In this document: positions 41,495 to 49,738 of the stretch, piece by piece
Position numbering within the stretch: position 1 is the first letter of the stretch
Layout of the letters: each line of letters opens with the position of its first letter
Source: a virus
Reading direction: 5' to 3' (one strand)
Virus record (IMG/VR): IMGVR_UViG_3300017963_000203
Location: 1 to 64,000 of that record
DNA length: 64,000 nt
Translations under genes and position numbers: made by a program
The notes under the pieces: model-generated
What the model was told of the DNA's origin: nothing
The model's database searches: none
What the model saw: only the letters and a program-made list of their open reading frames with translations

Positions 41495-42045
41495 GACGCC
41501 TCCTTTGATCTCCTCGTGAGATGAGCGAATTGAATCGAGCCACTCAGGAGTCCCTTCGCCTTTGGGACATCCGTCGTGCGTTTCTTGCCCGATACAAGTT
41601 TACGCCCGGTCTCGAGACGAAGGAACGGATTCTTTCTGAGGACCGGGCTTTTCTTCACGTTGGGATCCAGAAGCATCTTCGCGCCGGCGGCAAACTTGTC
41701 GAGGTACGATGCCTTCTTCTCCTGGCCCGTTCTTCGACGACCCTGGAGCCACTGCTGGATCTTACGACCGAGCAGCGCGCCCCCAATCGTGCCGCCCAGG
41801 GCGCCAATCCCAGGAGCGATTCCTGACGCTCCGGACATGCCTCGACGTGCGAGCGCGTCACCGACAGCACTCCCGGCAAGGCCGCCACCGATCATCCCTG
41901 CTGGAGCGAGGGCTGCACCCGGAAGACCTCCGACAGCGCCACCGCCACCAGCACCCAGGCCGAGGAGCATCATCAGTTCGATGAGCGTGAAGCCCTTCTT
42001 CTCGAGCTCGTCCTCGAAACCTTGCAGGAAGGCGGTCTTCTTCAT
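41491..42045 (-). CDS. Probable internal-start product: module plus Gly/Ala hydrophobic protein
   Basis: 184 residues if translation starts at ATG 42045. The module AFLQGFEDELEKKG then sits at the N-terminus, as in the proteins at 31.8-33.5 kb. It is followed by FTLIELMMLLGL, which resembles a type IV prepilin processing site, and about 80 residues of Gly/Ala/Leu that could span or associate with a membrane. The C-terminus is basic. The same frame is shared with the upstream nucleotidyltransferase-like part, so this is an alternative rather than an additional reading frame. Confidence 0.4.
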   Translation of the reverse strand: MKKTAFLQGFEDELEKKGFTLIELMMLLGLGAGGGGAVGGLPGAALAPAGMIGGGLAGSAVGDALARRGMSGASGIAPGIGALGGTIGGALLGRKIQQWLQGRRRTGQEKKASYLDKFAAGAKMLLDPNVKKSPVLRKNPFLRLETGRKLVSGKKRTTDVPKAKGLLSGSIQFAHLTRRSKEAS

Positions 42046-42750
42046 CCTTCCGAATCTCCTCACGCGCGTCGTCTTCTCGATCATCACACCGCTGGGCGTG
42101 GGCTTGAATTCGGACTTGAGGGTCTCCCATCCCTCATTTCGAGGGCCCAAAGCGATGTCCTTGTCGCTGAATTTCTGTCCCCTGAAAACCCTGGCCACCT
42201 CCTCCTCAGACCCCTGTTTCTTCATGCGCTCGATGTCCTTCGTGTCCTTCTCGCGCCCCATTCTACGCTTGAAGTCCAGGGTCGTGGGAACGTCCCAGTG
42301 CTTGAGGCCGCGAAGCGTGGTCGTGGGCACGTTGCTGAAGTCACGACCACCGACGTACCACCGACCGGTGAAGACGGTGATCGGGCCGTAGTTGGTCCTG
42401 ATGGTGAGCATGGGGGAGCCGATTGGACTCCGCCCCGGGACTGCGCCGGGAAAGGAGGACATCTTCTTGAACGCTTCCTCCGGTACCTGAACGTCGAGAT
42501 CGTTGATCTCTCGCAGGCCCAAAGCGCCGAGGAGTGCGCTCCCCCCCAGGACCACATCGCTCTTCGGGACGCCGGCATGAGCCAGGATGCGCTCGAGCAT
42601 GGCCGTAAGCTGGATGTACTTCGTCGCCTGGCCCTTCTTCTCCATGCGCCTTCTCCGTCGTCGCTTGGGGATGATCTTCCGGACAGCCTGCATCATGTCC
42701 TGGGCCGTGTCCGGGTCGAACCGTCGCCGATGCTTCGGGTATCGTGGCAT
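41491..42750 (-). CDS. Nucleotidyltransferase-like domain joined to a module-bearing hydrophobic protein
   Basis: 419 residues from ATG 42750 (an earlier ATG lies inside the terminator). Residues about 60-180 look like a nucleotidyltransferase fold: VVLGGSALLGALGLREINDLDVQV (GS and D-L-D) and a late KDTKDIERM. At ATG 42045 an in-frame segment begins MKKTAFLQGFEDELEKKGF, the recurrent late module, followed by TLIELMMLLGL and a Gly/Ala-rich membrane-like region. AGGAG lies nine bases before that ATG, so a separate 184-residue product is likely. Confidence 0.65.
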   Translation of the reverse strand: MPRYPKHRRRFDPDTAQDMMQAVRKIIPKRRRRRRMEKKGQATKYIQLTAMLERILAHAGVPKSDVVLGGSALLGALGLREINDLDVQVPEEAFKKMSSFPGAVPGRSPIGSPMLTIRTNYGPITVFTGRWYVGGRDFSNVPTTTLRGLKHWDVPTTLDFKRRMGREKDTKDIERMKKQGSEEEVARVFRGQKFSDKDIALGPRNEGWETLKSEFKPTPSGVMIEKTTRVRRFGRMKKTAFLQGFEDELEKKGFTLIELMMLLGLGAGGGGAVGGLPGAALAPAGMIGGGLAGSAVGDALARRGMSGASGIAPGIGALGGTIGGALLGRKIQQWLQGRRRTGQEKKASYLDKFAAGAKMLLDPNVKKSPVLRKNPFLRLETGRKLVSGKKRTTDVPKAKGLLSGSIQFAHLTRRSKEAS

Positions 42751-42765
42751 GGCCGATCTCCGACG

Positions 42766-42804
42766 AAAAAGCCCCACCCGCCTCAGAGCCGGGCGGATGG
42801 GGCT
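42766..42804 (-). terminator. Intrinsic terminator after the capsid gene
   Basis: Minus strand AGCCCCATCCGCC / GGCGGGTGGGGCT, a 13-bp stem with one U.G pair and a nine-base loop, followed by TTTT. It probably raises capsid mRNA relative to downstream genes, as in many phages. Confidence 0.92.
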
Positions 42805-42837
42805 CTCTCAGTTATCGTGGGCAGCTCGCCTCGTGGC

Positions 42838-44028
42838 TTACACCACGGCCGGCAGCGCCGCCTGGAGGTTGTCGTTGATGATGGTGAAGTTCCCGGCCGA
42901 GGCCGTGACGCCCGCGGGCGTCTGGAACGTCACCGGCAACGTCATCCTGGCTCCCTTGAGCAGGATGGCGCCGAGGGCGCGGATGTTGCCGAAGCCGGCC
43001 CCGACGTCCTCCCAGGCCTCCATCTCGATCCAGCGGCTCCGCTTGTCGATGAAGAACTTGGTGTTCTCCAGGACCATGAAGCGGCCGATGAACTCGGGGG
43101 CCGGGAACACGTAGATGACGCCCGGCTCGACGAGGTCGTCGTTGTCCCGGATCGTGGTCACGAAGGTGTAGCCGCCCACGGTCGTGTACTTGTACCCGTC
43201 GCGGACGATCTCGCTCGTGATCTCGAGGCCGGCCTCCGTCAGCGACCACGCGACGGTGTCGGTCCAGGTGACCTCGTGGAGGAGGAAGGTACGCGCCTTC
43301 TGCTGGCGCGCGGCGGGGATCTTCACGAGGTCCTTCAGGACCACGCGGTTCCAGTCGTCCTCGTCGGAGAGGATGATGTTGGAGTAGATCGCGTCCGCCC
43401 GGTTGAGGTTGGCCGTGGGAATCGGGGCCCACGCGCCGGCGCCCTTGGCCCTCTGGAAGAGGAAGCGCATGAACTCGGCCTGATCGCCGAAGTTCCTCGT
43501 GCCGCCGGCGACGACGCCGCGCTGCACGAGCTTGTTGTAGTTGTACCGGGTGCCCAGGAAAAGCCCCGACTTCACGTGCTGCATGAACGTGAAGTCCTCC
43601 TGCTCCTGGATGTCCTTGGCGATGTTCTGCTCCAGGATCTTGGTGAGGGGCATGCGGTAGGAGCGGAGCTCCTGCTCGGACTTGATGATCTTGTCCGAGG
43701 AGATCGTGTGAAACACGATCTTGTACCGCGGAGCCTGGATGTAGGTCTTCTCCGGCTCGCCGCGCCAGTTGATGTGCATGGCGATGGAATCCGGCTCGAG
43801 GTCGTCGATGTACTCGAGACCTTCGTCCTCGATCCTCCGCTGGCACTCCTTCTCCGTCACGACCTTCGGAGGCAGGATCTTGCGGCAGAAAGCGTTCTCA
43901 CGGAGCTTCTGCTGGATGTACAGGCCGCTGGCCTGTCCGAGCTTCGTGAGCGCCTCGCCGCCGACCTCGAGGGTCTGCCCGAACAGCGTGTTGAACTGCT
44001 CGGCGTTGAACGCGCCCGTATCCGACAT
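42838..44028 (-). CDS. Probable major capsid protein
   Basis: 396 residues, ATG 44028 after AGGAGGAACTGAC. HK97-fold major-capsid features by pattern: helical N-terminal arm, a long charged spine helix (MPLTKILEQNIAKDIQEQEDFTFMQHV), E-loop/A-domain strands and a closing GAGFGNIRALGAILLKGA segment. It is followed by a dedicated terminator and preceded by scaffold-like and decoration-like genes, the normal capsid order. Length fits a 400-residue capsid protein. Confidence 0.75.
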   Translation of the reverse strand: MSDTGAFNAEQFNTLFGQTLEVGGEALTKLGQASGLYIQQKLRENAFCRKILPPKVVTEKECQRRIEDEGLEYIDDLEPDSIAMHINWRGEPEKTYIQAPRYKIVFHTISSDKIIKSEQELRSYRMPLTKILEQNIAKDIQEQEDFTFMQHVKSGLFLGTRYNYNKLVQRGVVAGGTRNFGDQAEFMRFLFQRAKGAGAWAPIPTANLNRADAIYSNIILSDEDDWNRVVLKDLVKIPAARQQKARTFLLHEVTWTDTVAWSLTEAGLEITSEIVRDGYKYTTVGGYTFVTTIRDNDDLVEPGVIYVFPAPEFIGRFMVLENTKFFIDKRSRWIEMEAWEDVGAGFGNIRALGAILLKGARMTLPVTFQTPAGVTASAGNFTIINDNLQAALPAVV

Positions 44029-44092
44029 GTCAGTTCCTCCTATTGAGAACCTTTCTCCCGGAACCCTACTTCACCGTCGAGACAATCGCGGC

Positions 44093-44623
44093 TTAGTACT
44101 GGGTGCCGATGGAGTTGTACATGAAGAAGATGGTGTCTCCCCTGAGCTTGGTGATCACGCCGAAGCTGACCTTGCCGCCGATGGCGCCCGCCGCCACGGC
44201 CTGGGGCTTCCCGTGGTCCGCGGCCGGAGCCGCGTTCGGGGTGATCGTGACGTGCTTGCCCACGGCCGGATCGTTGGCCGGGGACGCCGCCACGTACCAG
44301 CGATCGAGCGGGATGGCCAGCTCGATGCCGCCGCCCTGGATGCCCGAGAGACCGCCGGCCAGGAGAGCCTGGTTGGGCGCGCTCGGGTCGAACGGATCCG
44401 TCTGCGAGTCCTGGGCGGACGGCGCGCTCGACACCAGGAAGTTGACGTAGGCGACGAGGTCGTTCTCGTCGGCGAGGCGCGCGTAGCCCGTGGTGTCGTG
44501 GGTCACGAAACGCCCTTCCTCGACCGTCGAGGTCAGATCACGCCAGTTCAGCTTCTCGAAGTTGAAGGAGCTGAACTTCGCGTTGATCGTGACGATCGAC
44601 TCGCTCTTTCTCTCCTGAGTCAT
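44093..44623 (-). CDS. Capsid decoration/stabilising protein candidate
   Basis: 176 residues, ATG 44623 with AGGAGTG upstream. Beta-rich, Ala/Gly/Pro-containing; no enzyme motif. Encoded immediately before the major capsid gene, where decoration proteins usually lie. Assignment rests on context. Confidence 0.55.
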   Translation of the reverse strand: MTQERKSESIVTINAKFSSFNFEKLNWRDLTSTVEEGRFVTHDTTGYARLADENDLVAYVNFLVSSAPSAQDSQTDPFDPSAPNQALLAGGLSGIQGGGIELAIPLDRWYVAASPANDPAVGKHVTITPNAAPAADHGKPQAVAAGAIGGKVSFGVITKLRGDTIFFMYNSIGTQY

Positions 44624-44645
44624 GGCTTTTCACTCCTTCTGATTT

Positions 44646-45035
44646 CTACCCGATGACACCCCGATCGAGGAGATCGCTGAAGCAATCCGCAATCGGGTTT
44701 TTGCCACCGCTCTTGGGCTGTGACTCGGACACCGGTTCTCCCAGACGGGTCTCGAAACGATCGATCCCCAGTTCGTGTGCCGATTTGGTGACTTGAAACC
44801 TCATGGGATCGGCCATGAACTCCGCGACCTTGTCAGTCGCATCGTTCGGGTCGATCTGGCCTTCGGCGATGAGTTGCAGCACGCCCTTTGTGATCTCCAG
44901 TTCCTGTTGAATGGCTGCCACCTTTTCCATCGCCTCCTGGGCCTTCTCTTCGGCGGTCTTGACCAGGACTTCCTGATTCCTCAGTTTGTCCCGAATCCTC
45001 GCCGCCACCTCCGTATCCAGAACGACTTTGCCCAT
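44646..45035 (-). CDS. Coiled-coil late protein (scaffold-like)
   Basis: 129 residues from ATG 45035. A long heptad helix (about 10-70, EVLVKTAEEKAQEAMEKVAAIQQELEI) is followed by a polar tail. The size and helix content fit a scaffolding or assembly protein. Adjacent to other acidic helical genes. Confidence 0.65.
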   Translation of the reverse strand: MGKVVLDTEVAARIRDKLRNQEVLVKTAEEKAQEAMEKVAAIQQELEITKGVLQLIAEGQIDPNDATDKVAEFMADPMRFQVTKSAHELGIDRFETRLGEPVSESQPKSGGKNPIADCFSDLLDRGVIG

Positions 45036-45036
45036 C

Positions 45037-45279
45037 TCACGGTTCCAGTGAGACCAGGGCGTCGAGAGCCGCAAGCCATCCGGCCATTGTCAGGTCCTCA
45101 CGACGCTCCAGGTACGCCTTCTTTTCCAGCCCCCGCTGAACCTCGGAGTTCCCCATGGCGTCCGTCAGCGACCCGATGACCTCGTCGAGATCGGGGTCCG
45201 CCTGTGCTTCCTTCCGGAAGCGCTCCCTGGACCGGGCTTTGATCTGGTCCAGGGCTGACTGAACAGCCGCAACGTCCAA
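45037..45279 (-). CDS. Small helical late protein
   Basis: 80 residues from TTG 45279, with GAGGAG six bases upstream. Helical; contains LEKKAYLERRED, a K-x-A motif variant. No family recognised. Confidence 0.65.
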   Translation of the reverse strand: MDVAAVQSALDQIKARSRERFRKEAQADPDLDEVIGSLTDAMGNSEVQRGLEKKAYLERREDLTMAGWLAALDALVSLEP

Positions 45280-45282
45280 GGG

Positions 45283-45756
45283 TTACTCCTCCTCGGCGGA
45301 TTCCTCGCCGAGCTCGAGCAGGATGTTGGCCGCCAAGCGGCCGAGCTGCTCGGATTCCTCGTCCGAGGCGACCTTCTCCAGGTCCTCCTCGGAGATGCCC
45401 GCCATCTGGAGGGCCTCGCCCGCGAGGGCGCCGAGCTCCGCGAGCTCTTCGGCGGCTTCCTTGGAGAGCTCTTCTTCGCCCTCCTCGACGCCCGCCGTCT
45501 TCTCCTCGCCCCCTTCGGGCTCGGAGTGCGCCGCGATGTGCTCTTCGACCAGTTGGGCCGCGGCCGACAGCATGCCCGAGTCGGACATGGGGGCCACCTC
45601 GCCGTTGGCCTCGGCCACCTTCAGCAGGTCGACAGCCTCGTCGAGGAGCTGCTGGCGGAGCTCGTCGCCTTCGTACGCGGCTTCGATGGCCGCGAGCTTG
45701 ACGTTGAACTCCTGCTGGTCCAGGGCCTGGACGATGTCGCTGAGTCTCGTCTCCAT
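45283..45756 (-). CDS. Acidic scaffold-like protein
   Basis: 157 residues, extremely Glu/Ala/Leu-rich and predicted all helical. Contains EEKTAGVEE, LSKEAAEEL and LEKVASDEE. Composition and place upstream of the capsid gene suggest a scaffolding core component, perhaps cleaved during maturation. No homologue recognised. Confidence 0.65.
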   Translation of the reverse strand: METRLSDIVQALDQQEFNVKLAAIEAAYEGDELRQQLLDEAVDLLKVAEANGEVAPMSDSGMLSAAAQLVEEHIAAHSEPEGGEEKTAGVEEGEEELSKEAAEELAELGALAGEALQMAGISEEDLEKVASDEESEQLGRLAANILLELGEESAEEE

Positions 45757-45787
45757 CTCGTTCTTCCTCCTGGATGTCTTTCGGTCA

Positions 45788-45807
45788 CTCCTCGACTGTT
45801 CGAGGAG
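45788..45807. promoter_or_regulatory. Perfect inverted repeat between late genes
   Basis: CTCCTCGA-CTGT-TCGAGGAG, an 8-bp stem with tetraloop in the 94-base gap between two scaffold-like genes. It has no T run, so it is not a standard terminator; it could be an RNA-processing or mRNA-stability hairpin. Confidence 0.35.
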
Positions 45808-45850
45808 AGTCTCACACCGGGCGAACGGAGATCAATCCCGGGAAGGCGAC

Positions 45851-46270
45851 TTAGCCTCCGCGGGTCTCCGCCGGGTTCGGGTTCTTGGACTGCGGGGGAG
45901 CCACCGCGCCGTAGGTCACGTTGGGGTTGGCCCCCTCGATCTTCTTCTCGGTGACCCCGCCGCCCCCGGTCTCGCCGATCGTGGCGCCGGCCGGCCCCGC
46001 GCCGTGGCGCTCCTGGACCTTCTTGGCCACGTTCTTGAAGACCGACTGGTCGTTTTCGGGGTTGGCCTGGGAAGACTCGACGGTGCCGCCTTCGGCCGCC
46101 GTCTTCTTGAGTTCCGCGACGAAGCCCTTGGCGAACATGCGCCCGCCGGCGAAGAGGTCTTCCGCGACCTTCATCATGGGATCGTCGGCCTTGCCGGCGG
46201 AAGCGTTCTTCTCCAGGCTCCCGTCGGTCTCGAGTTCCTCGAGCAGACTGTCGATGTTGATGCCGTTCAT
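45851..46270 (-). CDS. Late protein with module-like segment
   Basis: 139 residues. Acidic helical start (NIDSLLEELETDGSLEKNAS), then MFAKGFVAELKKTAAEGG, a variant of the recurrent module, then a Gly/Pro/Asn-rich disordered end. Unknown function; gene order suggests capsid assembly. Confidence 0.7.
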   Translation of the reverse strand: MNGINIDSLLEELETDGSLEKNASAGKADDPMMKVAEDLFAGGRMFAKGFVAELKKTAAEGGTVESSQANPENDQSVFKNVAKKVQERHGAGPAGATIGETGGGGVTEKKIEGANPNVTYGAVAPPQSKNPNPAETRGG

Positions 46271-46283
46271 GTCGAACGCTCCT

Positions 46284-47819
46284 TCAAACCTTTTTCATCT
46301 TCAACCCGACCAGGAAAGGCGTCACCGGCCGGAACCTGTCACTCGCAGTTTTAATCCCCGCCAAAGCATTTTCAACCGCGTCGGGGTCACGAATCAGCAA
46401 AGTTTTCTCTGCTGCTTTCACCAGGTCTTCGACATCCAGTCGCCCGAGTGCTTCCAGGTACTTGTCGTAGACTTCGCTTGCCCCCTTGTCAAGAGCCGCC
46501 CCCGGCTTTGGTCCTGAGATTCTTATAATCCTGACCACGCGTTTGGCAAATGGCGGATCAAACAAACTCCTGCTCGGGATCAACTCTTTGAACTTCGATA
46601 GGAGTCTGGGGAGTACTGAATCCAAGTCAAGTCGTTCCGGAACTTTCTCCGAGTCTCCCTCTGTGATGATCTCCACTTCGGGTTTCTTGAGAAGGATACC
46701 CGATGCTGTTGCGCCGTTAAAGATTTCCTCCGGAGACATCGTTTGGCGCATCGATTTGAGGGACACGGCCGGAATGCACCTCGACGCGTTGTCATCCTCT
46801 TTCACGAGGTTCGAGAGGATTTTCTGTGCCTTCGGCTTGAGCAGAGTCTTGCCGAGATTGTCCTGGCCAGGTTCGGCTGGGACTTCTTTGCTGATCTCGC
46901 CAAGCTTGAAGATCGTTCTTTTCTTTCGCATGGATTCCTGCGCCGAGGCAACCTTCACGAAGTCGACACTACGAATGGTGTAATCTTCGTGACGTTGGAC
47001 AACCGTGGGGTCGGCTGTTGGAAGATGAACGCCGGCGACTTTTCGAAGGGAATACGCTGGAGCGAATGCTGGCGTGATTACTCTCGAAATATCGAAGAAC
47101 CTCGGGAACCAGTTTTCTGCCGCGACCTTTCTTCCGTCTGGAAGCGTGACGTTCAACAGCGTCCGAAGATGCTCACAGTACTGGTTCCGATTCTTCGCCA
47201 CATTCTTGCAGATGGAGCAAACGTCGAACGCGACCTTGCAACCCATGGACCACGGAATGGGCTCACCACGGTCGATCATGCCCACGAGATCCGGGGCGGA
47301 AAGACCAACGCCGTCCCTTGGTGGATCCTTTCGAATGAAAACGATGAGCTCTCCGCGGCGCATCTTCTCGTTGTATGCCGCGCAAATCACCTTCTCCCCG
47401 ATGGAGAACTTCGGGTCTTTGTTGTTGTGAAGGACGAACGGGTAGGCATAAGTCTCGAAGGTGCTGATACCGTACTCCGGAGGAATCGGACGGCCGGTCT
47501 TTCTGAGGAACGCCTGGATGTCCGGAGGGGGCGGCTCATGAAGGAGAGACCACTCCCAGAAGCTGTCGCCGTTCTTGTTGCTCCCCCATGCCTCGGTAGC
47601 ACCCACGGCGTTGATGTGCACGTATCTACCGTCTTCCCTCGGAGAGAGGGAGGCCGCAGCTTTGATGAGACGCTCCGGAATGTAGACCTCGGACGCTGTC
47701 TTCTCGAAGACGCGCGAATGGATCGGGAGATAGGACGGGCCCCACCTGGCATCGTATGCGGGGGCCACGTGCTTCTCCATCTCCGGAGAGAGGATCAGAT
47801 TTGCTCTCTTGTCGATCAT
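46284..47819 (-). CDS. Possible prohead protease or related core protein
   Basis: 511 residues, ATG overlapping the upstream stop. The central part has SMGCKVAFDVCSICKNVAK...YCEHL, a Cys/His cluster that I associate with phage head-maturation core proteins, followed by ENWFPRFFDISRVITPAF. About 200 helical residues with several K-x-A motifs (FEKTASEV, LIKAAASL, IKTASD) complete it. Placement just upstream of scaffold and capsid genes fits a prohead protease. A catalytic triad cannot be assigned by eye. Confidence 0.5.
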   Translation of the reverse strand: MIDKRANLILSPEMEKHVAPAYDARWGPSYLPIHSRVFEKTASEVYIPERLIKAAASLSPREDGRYVHINAVGATEAWGSNKNGDSFWEWSLLHEPPPPDIQAFLRKTGRPIPPEYGISTFETYAYPFVLHNNKDPKFSIGEKVICAAYNEKMRRGELIVFIRKDPPRDGVGLSAPDLVGMIDRGEPIPWSMGCKVAFDVCSICKNVAKNRNQYCEHLRTLLNVTLPDGRKVAAENWFPRFFDISRVITPAFAPAYSLRKVAGVHLPTADPTVVQRHEDYTIRSVDFVKVASAQESMRKKRTIFKLGEISKEVPAEPGQDNLGKTLLKPKAQKILSNLVKEDDNASRCIPAVSLKSMRQTMSPEEIFNGATASGILLKKPEVEIITEGDSEKVPERLDLDSVLPRLLSKFKELIPSRSLFDPPFAKRVVRIIRISGPKPGAALDKGASEVYDKYLEALGRLDVEDLVKAAEKTLLIRDPDAVENALAGIKTASDRFRPVTPFLVGLKMKKV

Positions 47820-48787
47820 CCGAACACCGTGGTCACTCGAGGTATAGCCACACTCGCCGTATTGGTCATTCCAGTGAGGGGCGCAGGTTGTGGCGCCGCC
47901 GCCGGGGGTGCAGCGGTCGGCATCTTCAGTCTACCGCGTTCCGCTCGCCGCATGAGAACATTTTGCAGGCGGGGGATGCCAGCCGACTCCTGAAGGATCC
48001 CAGGGAGCCCCTGCATCGCGATGAGCGGGAGCACACCGCCCAAGATCGGGCTGCGAACCCCCAGCCCATACATGATGGGTTCGATAGCGCTCATGGCAGC
48101 CATCTGGAGGAGCATGCTCCCCCAGGGGTTGTTCACGATCTTCGCCCACGGCCCCACCTTCATCCCCTGCTGCTGGGCGACGCCGAGAGGGTCGGCCTCC
48201 ACCGCCTTCTGCTGTCTGAGAATACTCTGGAACTTTTTCTGAGTAATTGGGGCCTGACTCGGTCTTGCTGCCTTGGGCACAGCAGGAGTGCCGGGCTTGG
48301 GAACCTTGAGCCCCGCCTGAAACTTCTTCCACATCGCCTCGCCACCCGGGACAGCCGATCCCGCTGGCTTGGACACGACAGGAGCCTTGGGCGGAGTGGC
48401 GGTCAGCCCCTTCAACCAATCGAGAGCCCCGCCCTCCTTGGATAGAGCATCCGTTCCATCCCCGACGAGGCTCACGTTCGTGTCGCCCCACTGTGGGATC
48501 GCTCTTGTGGAAAGAATTTTGTACTTGGATGCTTTCCGGCGCGTTGGTTTGACGCCGCCACCACGGACCACCTTGTCTCGGAGAGATCGGTCGTTAGCCT
48601 GGGCCTTGAGACCGATGCCGCGTAGGATCTCTTGGCGCTCCTGACGTGCAGGCGAAGGAACCTTGCGACCAGCTCCGGACTCGTACTCCTCTTGCGCGGA
48701 GATCTCGCTGGAGCCCTGAGCCTCGGGCTTGCTGAGCGTTGCGGGCCCGATTCGCCCGCGCCACGTGACCTGCATTCCGTCGCGCAT
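47816..48787 (-). CDS. Virion candidate with hydrophobic C-terminal region
   Basis: 323 residues from ATG 48787. Basic, Pro/Ala/Lys-rich for 200 residues. Then comes a hydrophobic helical stretch of about 50 residues (MLLQMAAMSAIEPIMYGLG, ILGGVLPLIAMQGLPGIL) and a Pro/Ala tail. Could be an internal or membrane-interacting virion protein. No family recognised. Confidence 0.65.
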   Translation of the reverse strand: MRDGMQVTWRGRIGPATLSKPEAQGSSEISAQEEYESGAGRKVPSPARQERQEILRGIGLKAQANDRSLRDKVVRGGGVKPTRRKASKYKILSTRAIPQWGDTNVSLVGDGTDALSKEGGALDWLKGLTATPPKAPVVSKPAGSAVPGGEAMWKKFQAGLKVPKPGTPAVPKAARPSQAPITQKKFQSILRQQKAVEADPLGVAQQQGMKVGPWAKIVNNPWGSMLLQMAAMSAIEPIMYGLGVRSPILGGVLPLIAMQGLPGILQESAGIPRLQNVLMRRAERGRLKMPTAAPPAAAPQPAPLTGMTNTASVAIPRVTTVFG

Positions 48788-48799
48788 GCGTCTTCCGAT

Positions 48800-49729
48800 C
48801 TACTTGCTGCGGCCCGGGGTTCTTGCTCGCGCACTCCCACCACGCATCTCGATGATGGTCGGCGCGTGAATGGTCGTGCCTTTCTGCCTCGGCCCGAAGT
48901 TCTTCGCCACGTCGAGCATGGTGGTGGCCATTTGGTTGACCTGGCCCTGGGTGGTGCGCTCGATGTTTCCGCTCTGATTCTCGATGTCGAGCAGCTCCTT
49001 GATCATGCCCGGCTGGATGAGATCCGGGCCTGTCTCGTGCCACCGCTTCATGAGATTCCCCGCGAGAATCGGATTCTGGGCCACGTGCGGGGCGAAGGTC
49101 GTGAGAATCTGAAAGTAATGGCCCACGTTGGGGTCGTTCCTCAGCTCGGGATGCTGTCGGAGGATCCTGGTGAGCGAGTTCTTCAGATTGCCTGACTGCG
49201 TGATGGCTTTCACACCGGAGGCGATGACCGGAGCGGCGACGCCGCTGAGGGCCATGGCCGCCATGATCGGCTGCCAGTTCTTTCCCCACCACTGACCGCC
49301 TCGGACGATGCCTCCTGGCTTGCCAGGAGTGCCCTTGCCATGCCACGTGTACTTGGTGCCCCTACCAACTCCTCGACCCACATCCTTCAACGCCTGGAGC
49401 ATCTTGTCTGCGATGCCGGCAGTCTTCTCGATGTGAGGGGACAATTTCTCGAGAGCCGAGAACGCCTCCTTCGTGATGTGCCGGTCGACGGCCGCGCGCT
49501 CGTGGTCTTCTCCACGGAAAGCGATATAGGTGGTGACGCGGCCGATCTTCTCGATGAGATCGTCGGACGCGTAGGCCAGGTGCTGCTCGACGAGGCGCGA
49601 CATGCCCTCACGATCCCCAGCCTGGGCGCATTTCAGCATCCCGGCCACGAACTTGCCGATCTCCGCGCGCTCGTCCTCGTTGAAGTTCCGCTCGTTGTAA
49701 AGCGCAGCGAATTTTTCGAAGATGGACAT
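48800..49729 (-). CDS. Helical late protein with membrane-like segment
   Basis: 309 residues. N-terminal helical region (FEKFAALYNERNFNEDE, EIGKFVAGMLKCAQ), IEKTAGIADKM motif, a Gly-rich linker, a short hydrophobic segment (IMAAMALSGVAAPVIASGV) and a basic end. No family recognised; virion protein likely from context. Confidence 0.7.
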   Translation of the reverse strand: MSIFEKFAALYNERNFNEDERAEIGKFVAGMLKCAQAGDREGMSRLVEQHLAYASDDLIEKIGRVTTYIAFRGEDHERAAVDRHITKEAFSALEKLSPHIEKTAGIADKMLQALKDVGRGVGRGTKYTWHGKGTPGKPGGIVRGGQWWGKNWQPIMAAMALSGVAAPVIASGVKAITQSGNLKNSLTRILRQHPELRNDPNVGHYFQILTTFAPHVAQNPILAGNLMKRWHETGPDLIQPGMIKELLDIENQSGNIERTTQGQVNQMATTMLDVAKNFGPRQKGTTIHAPTIIEMRGGSARARTPGRSK

Positions 49730-49738
49730 GGTAAACCT

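Noticed and set aside
42751-42777. Start of the nucleotidyltransferase-like gene at 42777
   Set aside because: It would begin inside the capsid terminator stem-loop tail; ATG 42750 lies just downstream with GGAG.
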